Source of the DNA: Paraescarpia echinospica
Taxonomy: Eukaryota > Annelida > Polychaeta > Sabellida > Siboglinidae
Length of the DNA: 64,000 nucleotides
Direction of reading: 5' to 3'
Assembly (NCBI GenBank): GCA_020002185.1
Contig: CM034533.1
Span: 67,864,119-67,928,118, forward strand
The notes under the pieces were generated by a model. The model did not search any database. It saw only the letters and a list, made by a program, of their open reading frames with translations, and was not told the origin of the DNA. Within the stretch, counting starts at the first letter, position 1. Each line of letters opens with the position of its first letter. Shown here one piece after another: positions 24,401-39,400 of this stretch. Position numbers and translations under genes: made by a program.

Positions 24401-27400
24401 CAGTTTATTATTTACTACAAAGATTTTCTACAAAGATTTTCAACACATCCCTTGATAATGACTAGTGTTTGTTGTGGTGACCGTCTGTGCAATTGTCCAT
24501 CAGTTTGAGCATCCGACTGTCAATCAAGAGCATTGGGGTTTAAGACTGTTGTTGCCATTTTCGAAGCTTGGGCAGTTTCGTTCATCCAACATTGCTCCAG
24601 TTGACTCTACCTTTCCAGCTTCGATCGTCTAGTTCTGATTTACTTTTTCTTCCTAGAGTCAATTCTAATATTGGAACTACCGGGTAGTGCATTTTGTTGC
24701 TGCGTCAACTCTCAGGAATATGCTCCCTCTTAGTGTTAGATCAGTTGAAAATATTACACAATTTCGTCGGCTTTTAAAAACTTACCTCTATAACTTTGCG
24801 TATCCACTTTAGCTCCCTGGCGTATCAATCCATCTGTTGACAACTTTAATATGGCTTATCAATTCTGATATTGACTAATGCTTTTGTATTGATGCACCTC
24901 TGAGCTTGGTTTCCAAGGATTTAGGCACAACAGAAGTTACCTTATTATTATTATTATTCACTAATTGGCTGTTCATGTTGGTAGAATCATATGTAAGACT
25001 AGTCCGTGTCCAGCATCTGCTGCGTAGTTCAAGTTGGCTGGTGTTACAAGGAACAGGTCTATCAGGCATGGAGTGAGAGGCACTTTGAACAGTCTTTGAT
25101 GAGATAGGCAGTATAAGTGACATTACCTTGTCTTCCAGGAGATGTAAGCAGTCTTTGATGACATAGTGCACAGTATAAGTGACTTTACCTTGTCTTCCAG
25201 GAGATGTAAACAGTTTTTGATAAGATAGTGCACAGTATAAGTGACTTTACCTTGTCTTCCAGGAGATGTAAGCAGGCTTTGATGAGGTAGTGTGCAGTAT
25301 AAGTGAATTTACCCTGTCTTTCTGGAGATGTAAGCAGTCTTTGCCCTGTCTTTCTAGTGATGTAAGCAGTCATTGATGAGATAGTGCGCACTATAAGTGA
25401 CTTTACCCTGTCTTTCTGGAGATGTAAGCAGTCCTTGATGAGATAGTGCGCAGTATAAGTGACTTTACCCTGTCTTTCTGGAGATGTAAGCAGTCATTGA
25501 TGAGATAGCGTGCACTATAAGTGACTTTACCCTGTCTTTCTGGAGATGTAAGCAGTCATTGATGACATAATGCGCAGTACAACTGACTTTACCCTGTCTT
25601 CCAAGAGATGTAAGCAGTCCTTGATGAGATAGTGCGCAGTATAAGTGACTTTACCCAGTCTTTCTGGAGATGTAAGCAGTCATTGATGAGATAATGCGCA
25701 GTATAAGTGACTTTACCCAGTCTTTCTGGAGATGTAAGCAGTCCTTGATGAGATAGTGCGCAGTATAAGTGACTTTACCCAGTCTTTCTGGAGATGTAAG
25801 CAGTCATTGATGAGATAGTGCGCAGTATAAGTGACTTTACCCAGTCTTTCTGGAGATGTAAGCAGTCCTTGATGAGATAATGCGCAGTATAAGTGACTTT
25901 ACCCAGTCTTTCTGGAGATGTAAGCAGTCCTTGATGAGATAGTGTGCAGTATAAGTGACTTTACCCAGTCTTTCTGGAGATGTAAGCAGTCCTTGATGAG
26001 ATAGTGCGCAGTATAAGTGACTTTACCCAGTCTTTCTGGAGATGTAAGCAGTCCTTGATGAGATAGTGCGCAGTATAAGTGACTTTACCCAGTCTTTCTT
26101 GAGATGTAAGCAGTCATTGATGAGATAATGCGCAGTACAACTGACTTTACCCTGTCTTCCAAGAGATGTAATCAGTCCTTGATGAGATAGTGCGCAGTAT
26201 AAGTGACTTTACCCAGTCTTTCTGGAGATGTAAGCAGTCATTGATGAGATAATGCGCAGTATAAGTGACTTTACCCTGTCTTCCAAGAGATGTAAGCAGT
26301 CCTTGATGAGATAGTGCGCAGTATAAGTGACTTTACCCAGTCTTTCTGGAGATGTAAGCAGTCATTGATGAGATAATGCGCAGTACAACTGACTTTACCC
26401 TGTCTTCCAAGAGATGTAAGCAGTCATTGATGAGATAATGCGCAGTACAACTGACTTTACCCTGTCTTCCAAGAGATGTAAGCAGTCCTTGATGAGATAG
26501 TGCGCAGTATAAGTGACTTTACCCAGTCTTTCTGGAGATGTAAGCAGTCCTTGATGAGATAGTGCGCAGTATAAGTGACTTTACCCAGTCTTTCTGGAGA
26601 TGTAAGCAGTCCTTGATGAGATAGTGCGCAGTATAAGTGACTTTACCCAGTCTTTCTGGAGATGTAAGCAGTAAGCAGTCATTGATGAGATATTGATGCG
26701 CAGTACAACTGACTTTACCCTGTCTTCCAAGAGATGTAAGCAGTCCTTGATGAGATAGTGCGCAGTATAAGTGACTTTACCCAGTCTTTCTGGAGATGTA
26801 AGCAGTCATTGATGAGATAATGCGCAGTACAACTGACTTTACCCTGTCTTCCAAGAGATGTAAGCAGTCCTTGATGAGATAGTGCGCAGTATAAGTGACT
26901 TTACCCAGTCTTTCTGGAGATGTAAGCAGTCATTGATGAGATAATGCGCAGTATAAGTGACTTTACCCTGTCTTCCAAGAGATGTAAGCAGTCCTTGATG
27001 AGATAGTGCGCAGTATAAGTGACTTTACCCAGTCTTTCTGGAGATGTAAGCAGTCCTTGATGAGATAGTGCGCAGTATAAGTGACTTTACCCAGTCTTTC
27101 TGGAGATGTAAGCAGTCATTGATGATATAATGCGCAGTACAACTGATTTTACCCTGTCTTCCAAGAGATGTAAGCAGTCCTTGATGAGATAGTGCGCAGT
27201 ATAAGTGACTTTACCCTGTCTTTCTGGAGACGTAAGCAGTCATTGATGAGATAATGCGCAGTACAACTGACTTTACCCTGTCTTCCAAGAGATGTAAGCA
27301 GTCCTTGATGAGATAGTGCGCATTATAAGTGACTTTACCCAGTCTTTCTGGAGATGTAAGCAGTCATTGATGAGATAATGCGCAGTACAACTGACTTTAC

Positions 27401-30400
27401 CCTGTCTTCCAAGAGATGTAAGCAGTCCTTGATGAGATAGTGCGCAGTATAAGTGACTTTACCCAGTCTTTCTGGAGATGTAAGCAGTCATTGATGATGA
27501 GATAATGCGCAGTATAAGTGACTTTACCCTGTCTTCCAAGAGATGTAAGCAGTCCTTGATGAGATAGTGCGCAGTATAAGTGACTTTACCCAGTCTTTCT
27601 GGAGATGTAAGCAGTCCTTGATGAGAGTATGTAGCGCAGTATAAGTGACTTTACCCAGTCTTTCTGGAGATGTAAGCAGTCATTGATGATATAATGCGCA
27701 GTACAACTGATTTACCCTGTCTTCCAAGAGATGTAAGCAGTCCTTGATGAGATAGTGCGCAGTATAAGTGACTTTACCCTGTCTTTCTGGAGATAAGCAG
27801 TCATTGATGAGATAATGCGCAGTACAACTGACTTTACCCTGTCTTCCAAGAGATGTAAGCAGTCCTTGATGAGATAGTGCGCAGTATAAGTGACTTTACC
27901 CAGTCTTTCTGGAGATGTAAGCAGTCCTTGATGAGATAGTGCGCAGTATAAGTGACTTTACCCAGTCTTTCTGGAGATGTAAGCAGTCCTTGATGAGATA
28001 GTGCGCAGTATAAGTGACTTTACCCAGTCTTTCTGGAGATGTAAGCAGTCCTTGATGAGATAGTGCGCAGTATAAGTGACTTTACCCAGTCTTTCTGGAG
28101 ATGTAAGCAGTCATTGATGAGATAATGCGCAGTACAACTGACTTTACCCTGTCTTCCAAGAGATGTAAGCAGTCCTTGATGAGATAGTGCGCAGTATAAG
28201 TGACTTTACCCAGTCTTTCTGGAGATGTAAGCAGTCATTGATGAGATAATGCGCAGTACAACTGACTTTACCCTGTCTTCCAAGAGATGTAAGCAGTCCT
28301 TGATGAGATAGTGCGCAGTATAAGTGACTTTACCCAGTCTTTCTGGAGATGTAAGCAGTCATTGATGAGATAATGCGCAGTACAACTGACTTTACCCTGT
28401 CTTCCAAGAGATGTAAGCAGTCATTGATGAGATAATGCGCAGTACAACTGACTTTACCCTGTCTTCCAAGAGATGTAAGCAGTCCTTGATGAGATAGTGC
28501 GCAGTATAAGTGACTTTACCCAATCTTTCTGGAGATGTAAGCAGTCCTTGATGAGATAGTGCGCAGTATAAGTGACTTTACCCAGTCTTTCTGGAGATGT
28601 AAGCAGTCCTTGATGAGATAGTGCGCAGTATAAGTGACTTTACCCAGTCTTTCTGGAGATGTAAGCAGTCCTTGATGAGATAGTGCGCAGTGTAAGTGAC
28701 TTTACCCAGTCTTTCTGGAGATGTAAGCAGTCATTGATGAGATAATGCGCAGTACAACTGACTTTACCCTGTCTTCCAAGAGATGTAAGCAGTCCTTGAT
28801 GAGATAGTGCGCAGTATAAGTGACTTTACCCAGTCTTTCTGGAGATGTAAGCAGTCATTGATGAGATAATGCGCAGTACAACTGACTTTACCCTGTCTTC
28901 CAAGAGATGTAAGCAGTCCTTGATGAGATAGTACGCAGTATAAGTGACTTTACCCAGTCTTTCTGGAGATGTAAGCAGTCATTGATGAGATAATGCGCAG
29001 TATAAGTGACTTTACCCTGTCTTCCAAGAGATGTAAGCAGTCCTTGATGAGATAGTGCGCAGTATAAGTGACTTTACCCAGTCTTTCTGGAGATGTAAGC
29101 AGTCCTTGATGAGATAGTGCGCAGTATAAGTGACTTTACCCAGTCTTTCTGGAGATGTAAGCAGTCATTGATGATATAATGCGCAGTACAACTGATTTTA
29201 CCCTGTCTTCCAAGAGATGTAAGCAGTCCTTGATGAGATAGTGCGCAGTATAAGTGACTTTACCCTGTCTTTCTGGAGATGTAAGCAGTCATTGATGAGA
29301 TAATGCGCAGTACAACTGACTTTACCCCGTCTTCAAGAGATGTAAGCAGTCCTGATGAGATAGTAGCGCAGTATAAGTGACTTTACCCAGTCTTTCTGGA
29401 GATGTAAGCAGTCATTGATGAGATAATGCTGACTTTACCCATCTTTCGCAGTATAAATGACTTTACCCAGTCTTTCTGGAGATGTAAGCAGTCATTGATG
29501 AGATAATGCGCAGTATAAGTGACTTTACCCAGTCTTTCTGGAGATGTAAGCAGTCCTTGATGAGATAGTTCGCAGTATAAGTGACTTTACCCAGTCTTTC
29601 TGGAGATGTAAGCAGTCATTGATGATATAATGCGCAGTACAACTGATTTTACCCTGTCTTCCAAGAGATGTAAGCAGTCCTTGATGAGATAGTGCGCAGT
29701 ATAAGTGACTTTACCCTGTCTTTCTGGAGATGTAAGCAGTCATTGATGAGATAATGCGCAGTACAACTGACTTTACCCAGTCTTTCTGGAGATGTAAGCA
29801 GTCCTTGATGAGATAGTGCGCAGTATAAGTGACTTTACCCAGTCTTTCTGGAGATGTAAGCAGTCCTTGATGAGATAGTGCGCAGTATAAGTGACTTTAC
29901 CCAGTCTTTCTGGAGATGTAAGCAGTCATTGATGAGATAATGCGCAGTACAACTGACTTTACCCTGTCTTCCAAGAGATGTAAGCAGTCCTTGATGAGAT
30001 AGTGCGCAGTATAAGTGACTTTACCCAGTCTTTCTGGAGATGTAAGCAGTCCTTGATGAGATAGTGCGCAGTATAAGTGACTTTACCCAGTCTTTCTGGA
30101 GATGTAAGCAGTCCTTGATGAGATAGTGCGCAGTATAAGTGACTTTACCCAGTCTTTCTGGAGATGTAAGCAGTCATTGATGATATAATGCGCAGTACAA
30201 CTGATTTTACCCTGTCTTCCAAGAGATGTAAGCAGTCCTTGATGAGATAGTGCGCAGTATAAGTGACTTTACCCTGTCTTTCTGGAGACGTAAGCAGTCA
30301 TTGATGAGATAATGCGCAGTACAACTGACTTTACCCTGTCTTCCAAGAGATGTAAGCAGTCCTTGATGAGATAGTGCGCAGTATAAGTGACTTTACCCAG

Positions 30401-33400
30401 TCTTTCTGGAGATGTAAGCAGTCATTGATGAGATAATGCGCAGTACAACTTACTTTACCCTGTCTTCCAAGAGATGTAAGCAGTCCTTGATGAGATAGTG
30501 CGCAGTATAAGTGACTTTACCCAGTCTTTCTGGAGATGTAAGCAGTCATTGATGAGATAATGCGCAGTATAAGTGACTTTACCCAGTCTTTCTGGAGATG
30601 TAAGCAGTCCTTGATGAGATAGTGTGCAGTATAAGTGACTTTACCCAGTCTTTCTGGAGATGTAAGCAGTCCTTGATGAGATAGTGCGCAGTATAAGTGA
30701 CTTTACCCAGTCTTTCTGGAGATGTAAGCAGTCCTTGATGAGATAGTGCGCAGTATAAGTGACTTTACCCAGTCTTTCTGGAGATGTAAGCAGTCATTAG
30801 TTAGATGTAAGCAGTCCTTGATGAGATAGTGCAGTATAAGTGACTTTACCCAGTCTTTCTGGAGATGTAAGCAGTCCTTGATGAGATAGTGCGCAGTATA
30901 AGTGACTTTACCCAGTCTTTCTGGAGATGTAAGCAGTCCTTGATGAGATAGTGCGCAGTATAAGTGACTTTAAGTCTTTCTGGAGATGTAAGCAGTCATT
31001 GATGAGATAATGCGCAGTACAACTGACTTTACCCTGTCTTCCAAGAGATGTAAGCAGTCCTTGATGAGATAGTGCGCAGTATAAGTGACTTTACCCTGTC
31101 TTTCTGGAGATGTAAGCAGTCATTGATGAGATAATGCGCAGTACAACTGACTTTACCCTGTCTTCCAAGAGATGTAAGCAGTCCGCAGTACAACTGACTT
31201 TACCCTGTCTTCCAAGAGATGTAAGCAGTCCTTGATGAGATAGTGCGCAGTATAAGTGACTTTACCCAGTCTTTCTGGAGATGTAAGCAGTCATTGATGA
31301 GATAATGCGCAGTACAACTGACTTTACCCTGTCTTCCAAGAGATGTAAGCAGTCCTTGATGAGATAGTGCGCAGTATAAGTGACTTTACCCTGTCTTTCT
31401 GGAGATGTAAGCAGTCATTGATGAGATAATGCGCAGTACAACTGACTTTACCCTGTCTTCCAAGAGATGTAAGCAGTCCTTGATGAGATAGTGCGCAGTA
31501 TAAGTGACTTTACCCAGTCTTTCTGGAGATGTAAGCAGTCATTGATGAGATAATGCGCAGTACAACTGACTTTACCCTGTCTTCCAAGAGATGTAAGCAG
31601 TCCTTGATGAGATAGTGCGCAGTATAAGTGACTTTACCCAGTCTTTCTGGAGATGTAAGCAGTCATTGATGAGATAATGCGCAGTATAAGTGACTTTACC
31701 CAGTCTTTCTGGAGATGTAAGCAGTCCTTGATGAGATAGTGCGCAGTATAAGTGACTTTACCCAGTCTTTCTGGAGATGTAAGCAGTCATTGATGATATA
31801 ATGCGCAGTACAACTGACTTTACCCTGTCTTCCAAGAGATGTAAGCAGTCCTTGATGAGATAGTGCGCAGTATAAGTGACTTTACCCTGTCTTTCTGGAG
31901 ATGTAAGCAGTCTTTGCCCTATATTTCTAGTGATGTAAGCAGTCATTGATGAGATAATGCACAGTATAAGTGACTTTACCCTGTCTTCCAAGAGATGTAA
32001 GCAGTCCTTGATGAGATAGTGCGCAGTATAAGTGACTTTACCCAGTCTTTCTGGAGATGTAAGCAGTCATTGATGATATAATGCGCAGTACAACTGACTT
32101 TACCCTGTCTTCCAGGAGATGTAAGCAGTCATTGATGAGATAGTGTGCAGTATAAGTGACTTTACCCTGTCTTTCTGGAGATGTAAGCAGTCTTTGCCCT
32201 ATATTTCTAGTGATGTAAGCAGTCATTGATGAGATAATGCACAGTATAAGTGACTTTACCCTGACTTTCTGGAGATGTAAGCAGTCATTGATGAGATAAT
32301 GCACAGTATAAGTGACTTTACCCTGACTTTCTGGAGATGTAAGCAGTCATTGATGAGTTAATGTGCAGTACAACTGACTTTACCTTGTCTTCCAGGAGAT
32401 GTACGGCAACCACCCAATGAATCTTGTGAGAGTCGTCAAAAACTGTCTGGCCACAGAAGCACACTTGGTACAGCAGGGCGAGACCGTAAGTTACCCCTTC
32501 ACCCTCCTCAATCACCCTCCCTCGCACGCTTGCATAGTTGCACAACAATCTCACACACTTTCCAGACTCATTCCCACCAGATGTTTTAAATAAAAAAATG
32601 TGTCTATTTCTTAATAATGATTACTAATATATTAATCGTGATTACTAATATTCTTAATATTCTTAATTCTAGTTAAGCCTGTAGAACATATGGCAAATAC
32701 TGGAGTACAAGAAAATAAATTTGAAATTCAGATTTAATAATGAGCCTATCTAATGTAAGAAAAGTGTCAGTTATGTAGGAACAAGACAATAGTGAAACAG
32801 CTACATGAAGTTAACAACAATCTGGTAGGATATTGGTGTGTAACGTCCCTTTAAAGCCAAGTTGCCATGACGCCACAGTTTGTTGAATAGTATGCTGAAT
32901 GATGAAAACATCACAGGCGTCGACATCAACTCCCAGAGAGCACTCGTCCTGTAGAACAAGTACTAATTCTTATTTACGTGTCCAAACAGAAACCTACTAG
33001 TCCCACCAAAAACTTGCATTAAGCAATATTGTTAATATTATTGCCGCAAGTGCGTTAATACACATAGGTCGTAATGTACTAATAACGGTGTTTAGCATGA
33101 TTGCAATCTTTGTTTTATACAATGGACGAATTCTGTTTCAGTTTTTCATGTGTATCAAAGTAGCATGAACTGTTCACATTAAAAAATGGGCACATGTCAG
33201 AGATGTGCAAGTGAAGGGTTTCTCTTAATGAAGAGTGACAAAAACACATCTAACCTCATAAGTTTTTAACCTGACATGATTGCGCCGCCTAGTGACTAAG
33301 TGGTTAAAATGTACTACTGACACCATCTGGTGAATGTTTCTATCTTTTTACCATAATAGACAGTATATATTGCAACTCGGTCAACTTGTCCTGTCGACCA

Positions 33401-36400
33401 AGTGTCCTGTACTTGTCTGACACGGGTAACTACTTGTTCGACACTAGTGGACAAGTGTTAATGTTGAGCCTTGCATCAAAAGAACACTTTGCAACATGCT
33501 GTTGACTAGACTTTCCCATCTGAATATGAAGATGTGTAGGGACATTGATTTTCCATTTCAAAATAAGACAAATTCCATTTCAATCCAGTTTTTTTTTTTT
33601 TTTTTTAAACATGCAAATTCCATTTCAAAGGACATATTTTCCATTAAAAAAATTGTAAATTCTGTTTCAAACGTCACGTTTTCCATTTCAAATGACGGGT
33701 TTTTTAAAACTGACCTAATTATTATTGGCACAAAACAACAACGAAACAAGGTTGTTAACTACTTTCCAGTTAAATTGCTTGGTAATGATACATCACCATC
33801 AGATACTGTTCGTAATCTAGGTGTTATCTTTGACAGTGATTTCAGCTTTAAGCAGAACATTTCTCAAGTATGTAAATCCTGTTTCTATCATATACATGAT
33901 TTTTGCCGAATTCGGCGTCATTTGCCTTTATCTACTGCTAAAACAATATCAGTATCTCTAATTAGCAGTTGCCTTGACTACTGCAGCTCAGTCCTAAACG
34001 ATATTGCTAAAAAGGACTTAGCTAAACTCCAACGTGTACAGAATTGTTTAGCCCGCGTAGTACTAAAAGCACCTCGTTTCTCACCATCTCTGCCCCTACT
34101 TAGACAGTTACATTGGCTTCCAGTTACATATTGAATACCATTCAAATTAGCCACTATCACATATTGTACCCTTTCTACGCAGCACCCATCCTTTTTGTTT
34201 AGTCTCCTTCGTTTTCCCCAGGAATCTCAGATCATCTCTTTCACAACGACTTTTTGTTCCGAAAACCAAGCTTAATATCGGCAAATGTGCTTTTTCTGTA
34301 GCTGCACCCAAAATCTGGAATCAACTCCCTATCGGTTTAAAATCATCTGAGACTATAAATACCTTCCGTAAAAAAATAAGGACTTGTGTTATATATATTG
34401 AAATTGCATTCCCACCCTAACCTTCGGCGGTCCCTTGCTCTAATGACGACTCTTGCTTGTCCCTGTTAACGATTTTACCCAATGATTTTTGTATGTTGCG
34501 CCTCTGAGCTCAGATTCCTGGGGATTTAGGCGCTATAGAAGTTTGTCATTATTATTATTATTAAATGACGAGTTTGCCTTTTCCACTACTTATCTATAGT
34601 GGTAATCTGGCTGTAAAGGACATTTTGCACAGCCCCAATGATGTGCACTATGAAGGGGTTTCACTGTGCACTAAAGGTGTGTTGATGCCATAGAAAGCAA
34701 CTGGCTTCACAATAACAGTGAATCATATCAAACAGGCTTTTCTGGCAGAATTTAACAATGTTTTATGTGTTGTGGCCCCCCTTTGTATGGGTCTTATGTG
34801 GCAATTTTGTTTAATCATATTCACCAACCAGGTTAGCATTTGCACAACCAGATCAATGGTTTCATTCATTCGTCATACTCTGAGAGAATGACTACTTTCT
34901 AACATCTCCTCTATGCAGTTCTTTTACTAATGATACATTGTGCCTTTTGTTAGAAAACCTACATCTATAATACTGTTTGGCAAAACCAGCCACTTTACTG
35001 ATGAACATAACATCTTTCGCATCGTGACGTAATTCCGCATACTTAAATTAAATACCACAGAAACCTAACATTTCACGGAGCTGATGTTTCATGATTGATT
35101 ATTTTTGAGTAGACTGTGCATGCATCAGAAATACTGCCATGGTTACTGATTATGTTCACACTGTGCCTGAAAATGAACTAATTAGTGTGAGATAACTTGT
35201 TAATTAGAGCAAAATGCCTGATAGATTAGTGGTGAGGCATTGAATTACAGCAACCAGCAACAGGTGAACTGTGTCTGCAAAAAAACCCTGGTCTTCCATC
35301 GTGTAGTCATTCCAAGTGGAATGCGCTCGTTGAGTGTCGTCTAAAGCTTTTATTAGGGTTGTAATTTCATCACAATTAAAAATGCTTTGACATGTGTGTG
35401 CGTGCATGTATGGGCTAGTGTGTGTTTGTGTGCGTGCATGTATGGGCTAGTGTGTGTTTGTGTGTGTGCATGAGTGCGTGTGCATGTCTACGTATACTGT
35501 TTACCACTACAGGCGATGCGGGAAGACCTCCACGGGAATTGTCACCGGCGCATCATGCAGCAGTTTGAGTATCTACAACGCTGTACACAGGTATGAGGGA
35601 CGGGGTGGGGTGAGAGAGGGGGCATAAGAGGGAAGGAGTTGAATGAGAGGAGGCATAAGGAGGAAGGGGTGGGTTGAGAGGGGGCATAAGAGGGAAGGGG
35701 TTGGATGAGAGGGGGCATAAGGAGGAAGGGTGGGATGAGAGGGGGCATAAGAGGGAAGGGGTTGGATGAGAGGGGGCATAAGGAGGAAGGGGTGGGGTGA
35801 GAGAGGGCATAAGAGGGAAGTGGTTGGATGAGAGGGGGCATAAGGAGGAAGGGGTGGGGTGAGAGGGGGCATAAGAGGGAAGGAAGGGCATAAGGGGGAA
35901 GGGGTGAGGTGAGAGGGCATAAGAGGGAAGGTGTGGGTGAGAGGGGGCGTAAGGAAGAACGGGTGGGGTGAGAAGGGGCATAAGAGGGACGGGGTGGGTG
36001 AGACGGGGCGTAACGAGGAAGGGGTGGGGTAAGAAGGGGCATAAGAGGTAAGGGGTGGGATGAGAGGGACCATAAGAGGGAAGGGTTGGGATGAGAGGGA
36101 ACATAAGAGGTGGGGTGGGAACGGAGGGGCGTAAGAGGGAATGGGTGGGGTGAGAGAGGTCATAAGAGGGAAGGGGTGGGATATGAGGGGACATAAGAGG
36201 TGGGGTGGGAACGGAGGGGCGTAAGAGGGAAGGGGTGGGATATGAGGGGACATAAGAGGGAAGTGGTGGGGTTTAGGAGGGGCGTATGAGGGAAGTGGTC
36301 GGGTGAGAGGGGGTGTAAGAGGGAAGGGGTGGGGTGAGAGGGGGCATGAGGAGGAAGGGGTGGGGTGAGAGGGGGCATGAGGAGGAAGGGATGGGGTGAG

Positions 36401-39400
36401 AGGGGGCATAAGGAGGAAGGGGTGGGGTGAGAGGGGGCATAAGAAGGAAGGGGTGATTGAAAGGGGAATGAAGAGGGAAGGGGTGGGGTGAGATGGGGCG
36501 TGTGAGGGAAGGGGTGGGTGAGAGGGGGCATAAGTGAGAAGGGGTGGGATGAGAGGGACGGGGTGGGATAAGAGGGAACATAAGAGGGAAGGGGTGGGAT
36601 GGGAAGGGGCTTAAGAGGGAATGGGTGGGGTGAGAGGGGACATAAGAGGAAAGGGGTGGGTTGAGAGAGAGCATAAGAGAGAAGGGGTGAGAGGGGGCAT
36701 AAGAGGGAAGAGGTGGGGTGAGAGGGGGCACAAGGAAGAAGGGATGGGTGAGAGGGGACATACGAGGGAAGGGGTATAAGGAGGAAGAGGTGGGGTAACT
36801 GAAGGTGTCGTTGGTTGTCAATGAGGGAGTTGTCGGTTGTTGTCTGCAGGAGACAGAGAGTAAGTTGCGACACATGCAGCAGAGGCAGGAGTCGTTCATC
36901 ATCCAATACCAGGAAAATCTCAAGATCAACGGTACGTGTATTACTTTCTCCACTGTTCAGTGTGTCATTCATACTTTGTGTAGTTTTTATAGACATTTTG
37001 ACCCCAGTTGTACTTTTTTGAAAATTTTATATTTTGTACTTACATAATACTGGACAACAGAATGAACATAGACAGTGTCCCTTCCCTATATCGTGCCTGA
37101 TTTCAACACAATGGCCAACAATATTTTTAATTTGAATCAACATAATTTATTCTAGTAGATCTTTCAAAATAAATTATTGTCTTTTTGACATTTAATAATT
37201 ATACATCTACACATTCTGAAAGTTTGTATTTTCAAACCAGTACGATTGCCAAGTTTGTTTTTTCAAACCCGTCTAAGTTGCCAAGTTTATGTTTTCAAAT
37301 CCTAATACAGTAGTCTTATTTGCATTTTCAAATTCATATACATTCACCAAGTTCATGTGTTCAAGTTTGTATTCACTTGCCATGTTCTTGTTTTTAAATC
37401 CATATACAACAGCCAAGTTTGTATTTTCAGCTCAGTTGCAGCAGCTAGGGAACCAGCCAAATGGACAGACACGAATGGACACGGAACGCCGACTGCAGAA
37501 ACAGAAACAAACGGTCGAAGCACAACTGAGTCAGAAGGCACAGGAACTACTGCAGCAACGCCTGGTGGGTAATGTTACAACTAGCTCGGTTTTATTGGAC
37601 CAAAGAAATTATTCAGCTTCCGGTAAAGAATGGAACAATAAACATAGTTAGATTGGACGGGTATTAAAATGTGTTTGTTTTAATTAAGTTTACCTATGTT
37701 GTTAATACAGATCTGTATAATGTATATTTATAATTTTTGGTTTTGCAAACCTCCTGATAATTGGCCACTATTTTGTTGTTTCTTGAGCTTTTCTGTTAAC
37801 TTATCTAGTTCCAATTATTGCTCATTTTATGAAACCATCTACATTTGTAAACAAGATGTGTTGGTAAATGTTAAACCGGATTTAATGGCGATATTGTTGC
37901 TAATAATAATAATAAAACTTTATTTTGACACCGTCATATCCAGGACGGCTGCCCCGTTCATGGGTGTGTACAAGCATATTTAATTATAAATAGCTTAAAA
38001 TTATAATTAGTCCAGGTAAAGTGATAAAGTCATGATGATAAAAAAATAACGATACGCTGTAAAACATGTTAAAACTGTACAGAACGTTCCCCTGTATAAA
38101 TTATTTTAAGTAGATATTTACAGATTAAACTGCGTTCGTTAAAGGTATTATTAATTATGTGAAATGTAAAAACATTAATACTGTCAATACTACAATGATA
38201 ATGAATAAGATAATATGACAATAAGATAATATGTAATATGTGTGTTAAAAGTCCAATGTCAGTTATGTAAAACCCATTAAGCTAAATGAGGCAATGTCTT
38301 CGTCATTAGGACTGAGCAATGTTCTTAAATAGCATGTTATCCAGTCCCTGGGAACACTCACAGCACTTTACATATAATTCCCTGGCAGGTCTTCTCAATT
38401 AAACACTGTGTCGACTTTGCAACAAAAGATCTAGACCTTTTAAAATATGTCATAGGTTGTCACTTCAAATTACATTGCTGCGATACACAGTGGCAACAAA
38501 ATGTTGACACAGGATGTTGCAATCAGATCACATGACACGGCTTTGGCTCATCTCATGCGACTATACGATGTCACCTCATGTGTGTCCTGGTTTAGACAAC
38601 TGTAATCAGATGTTTTTGCCTCATCTTAATAATGATATTGCTGTTGTTTTCTGTTGCCTAGCAACTGGCGGACAAACACAAGGAGACGTTCAACCTACTG
38701 AGCGTGCTCCAGAACCACATCCTCGACGAGCAGCTGATTCGGTGGAAGCGACAACAGCAGCTCGCCGGCAACAGCACGCAATTCGAGGGCAGTCTCGAGA
38801 CTCTACAACAGTGGTAGGTTTATTGTCTGTCTGTCTGGCCATCCATGTGTTTGGTAGACTGTCCGTCTATCTGGCTATCCATTCGTCTGACTGTCCGTCC
38901 ATCTGGCCATTCATCAGTCCATATAGTTGACTACATCCGCATCTTTCTACTGTTTCTGTTGATCGTTTTACCAAGATAATGAACTTTGAAGAGCAAAATT
39001 ATGAGCTGATAAGAATGTTAGTGCAACGGTACTCTGATGTGTGTACAATAAATAGTGCATGCATTAAAGATACTCTGATGTGTGTACAATAGTGCATGCA
39101 TTAAAGATACTCTGATGTGTGTACAATAGTGCATGCATCAAAGGTACTCTGGTGTGTGTACAATAGTGCATGCATTAAAGGTACTCTGATGTGTACAATA
39201 GTGCATGCATTAAAGGTACTCTGATGTGTACAATAGTGCATGCATTAAAGGAACTCTGATGTGTCTAAAATAGTGGAAGCATTAAAGGTACTCTGATGTG
39301 TGTACAATAGTGCATGCATCAAAGGTACTCTGGTGTGTGTACAATAGTGCATGCATTAAAGGTACTCTGATGTGTACAATAGTGCATGCATTAAAGGTAC

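Noticed and set aside
25092..32395. CRISPR-like array
   Set aside because: Units are directly adjacent variants of one 62-bp sequence with no unique spacers, and the context is a eukaryotic intron.
35542..36996. Several overlapping Pro/Ser/His-rich minus-strand frames up to 278 codons
   Set aside because: Complement of the exon 4 intron purine array; multiple frames open together and the region is intronic for STAT.
37565..37568. Alternative exon 6 end at gtaatg (37569)
   Set aside because: It would put exon 7 out of frame; the gtgggt donor at 37565 keeps the conserved QLADKHK reading.
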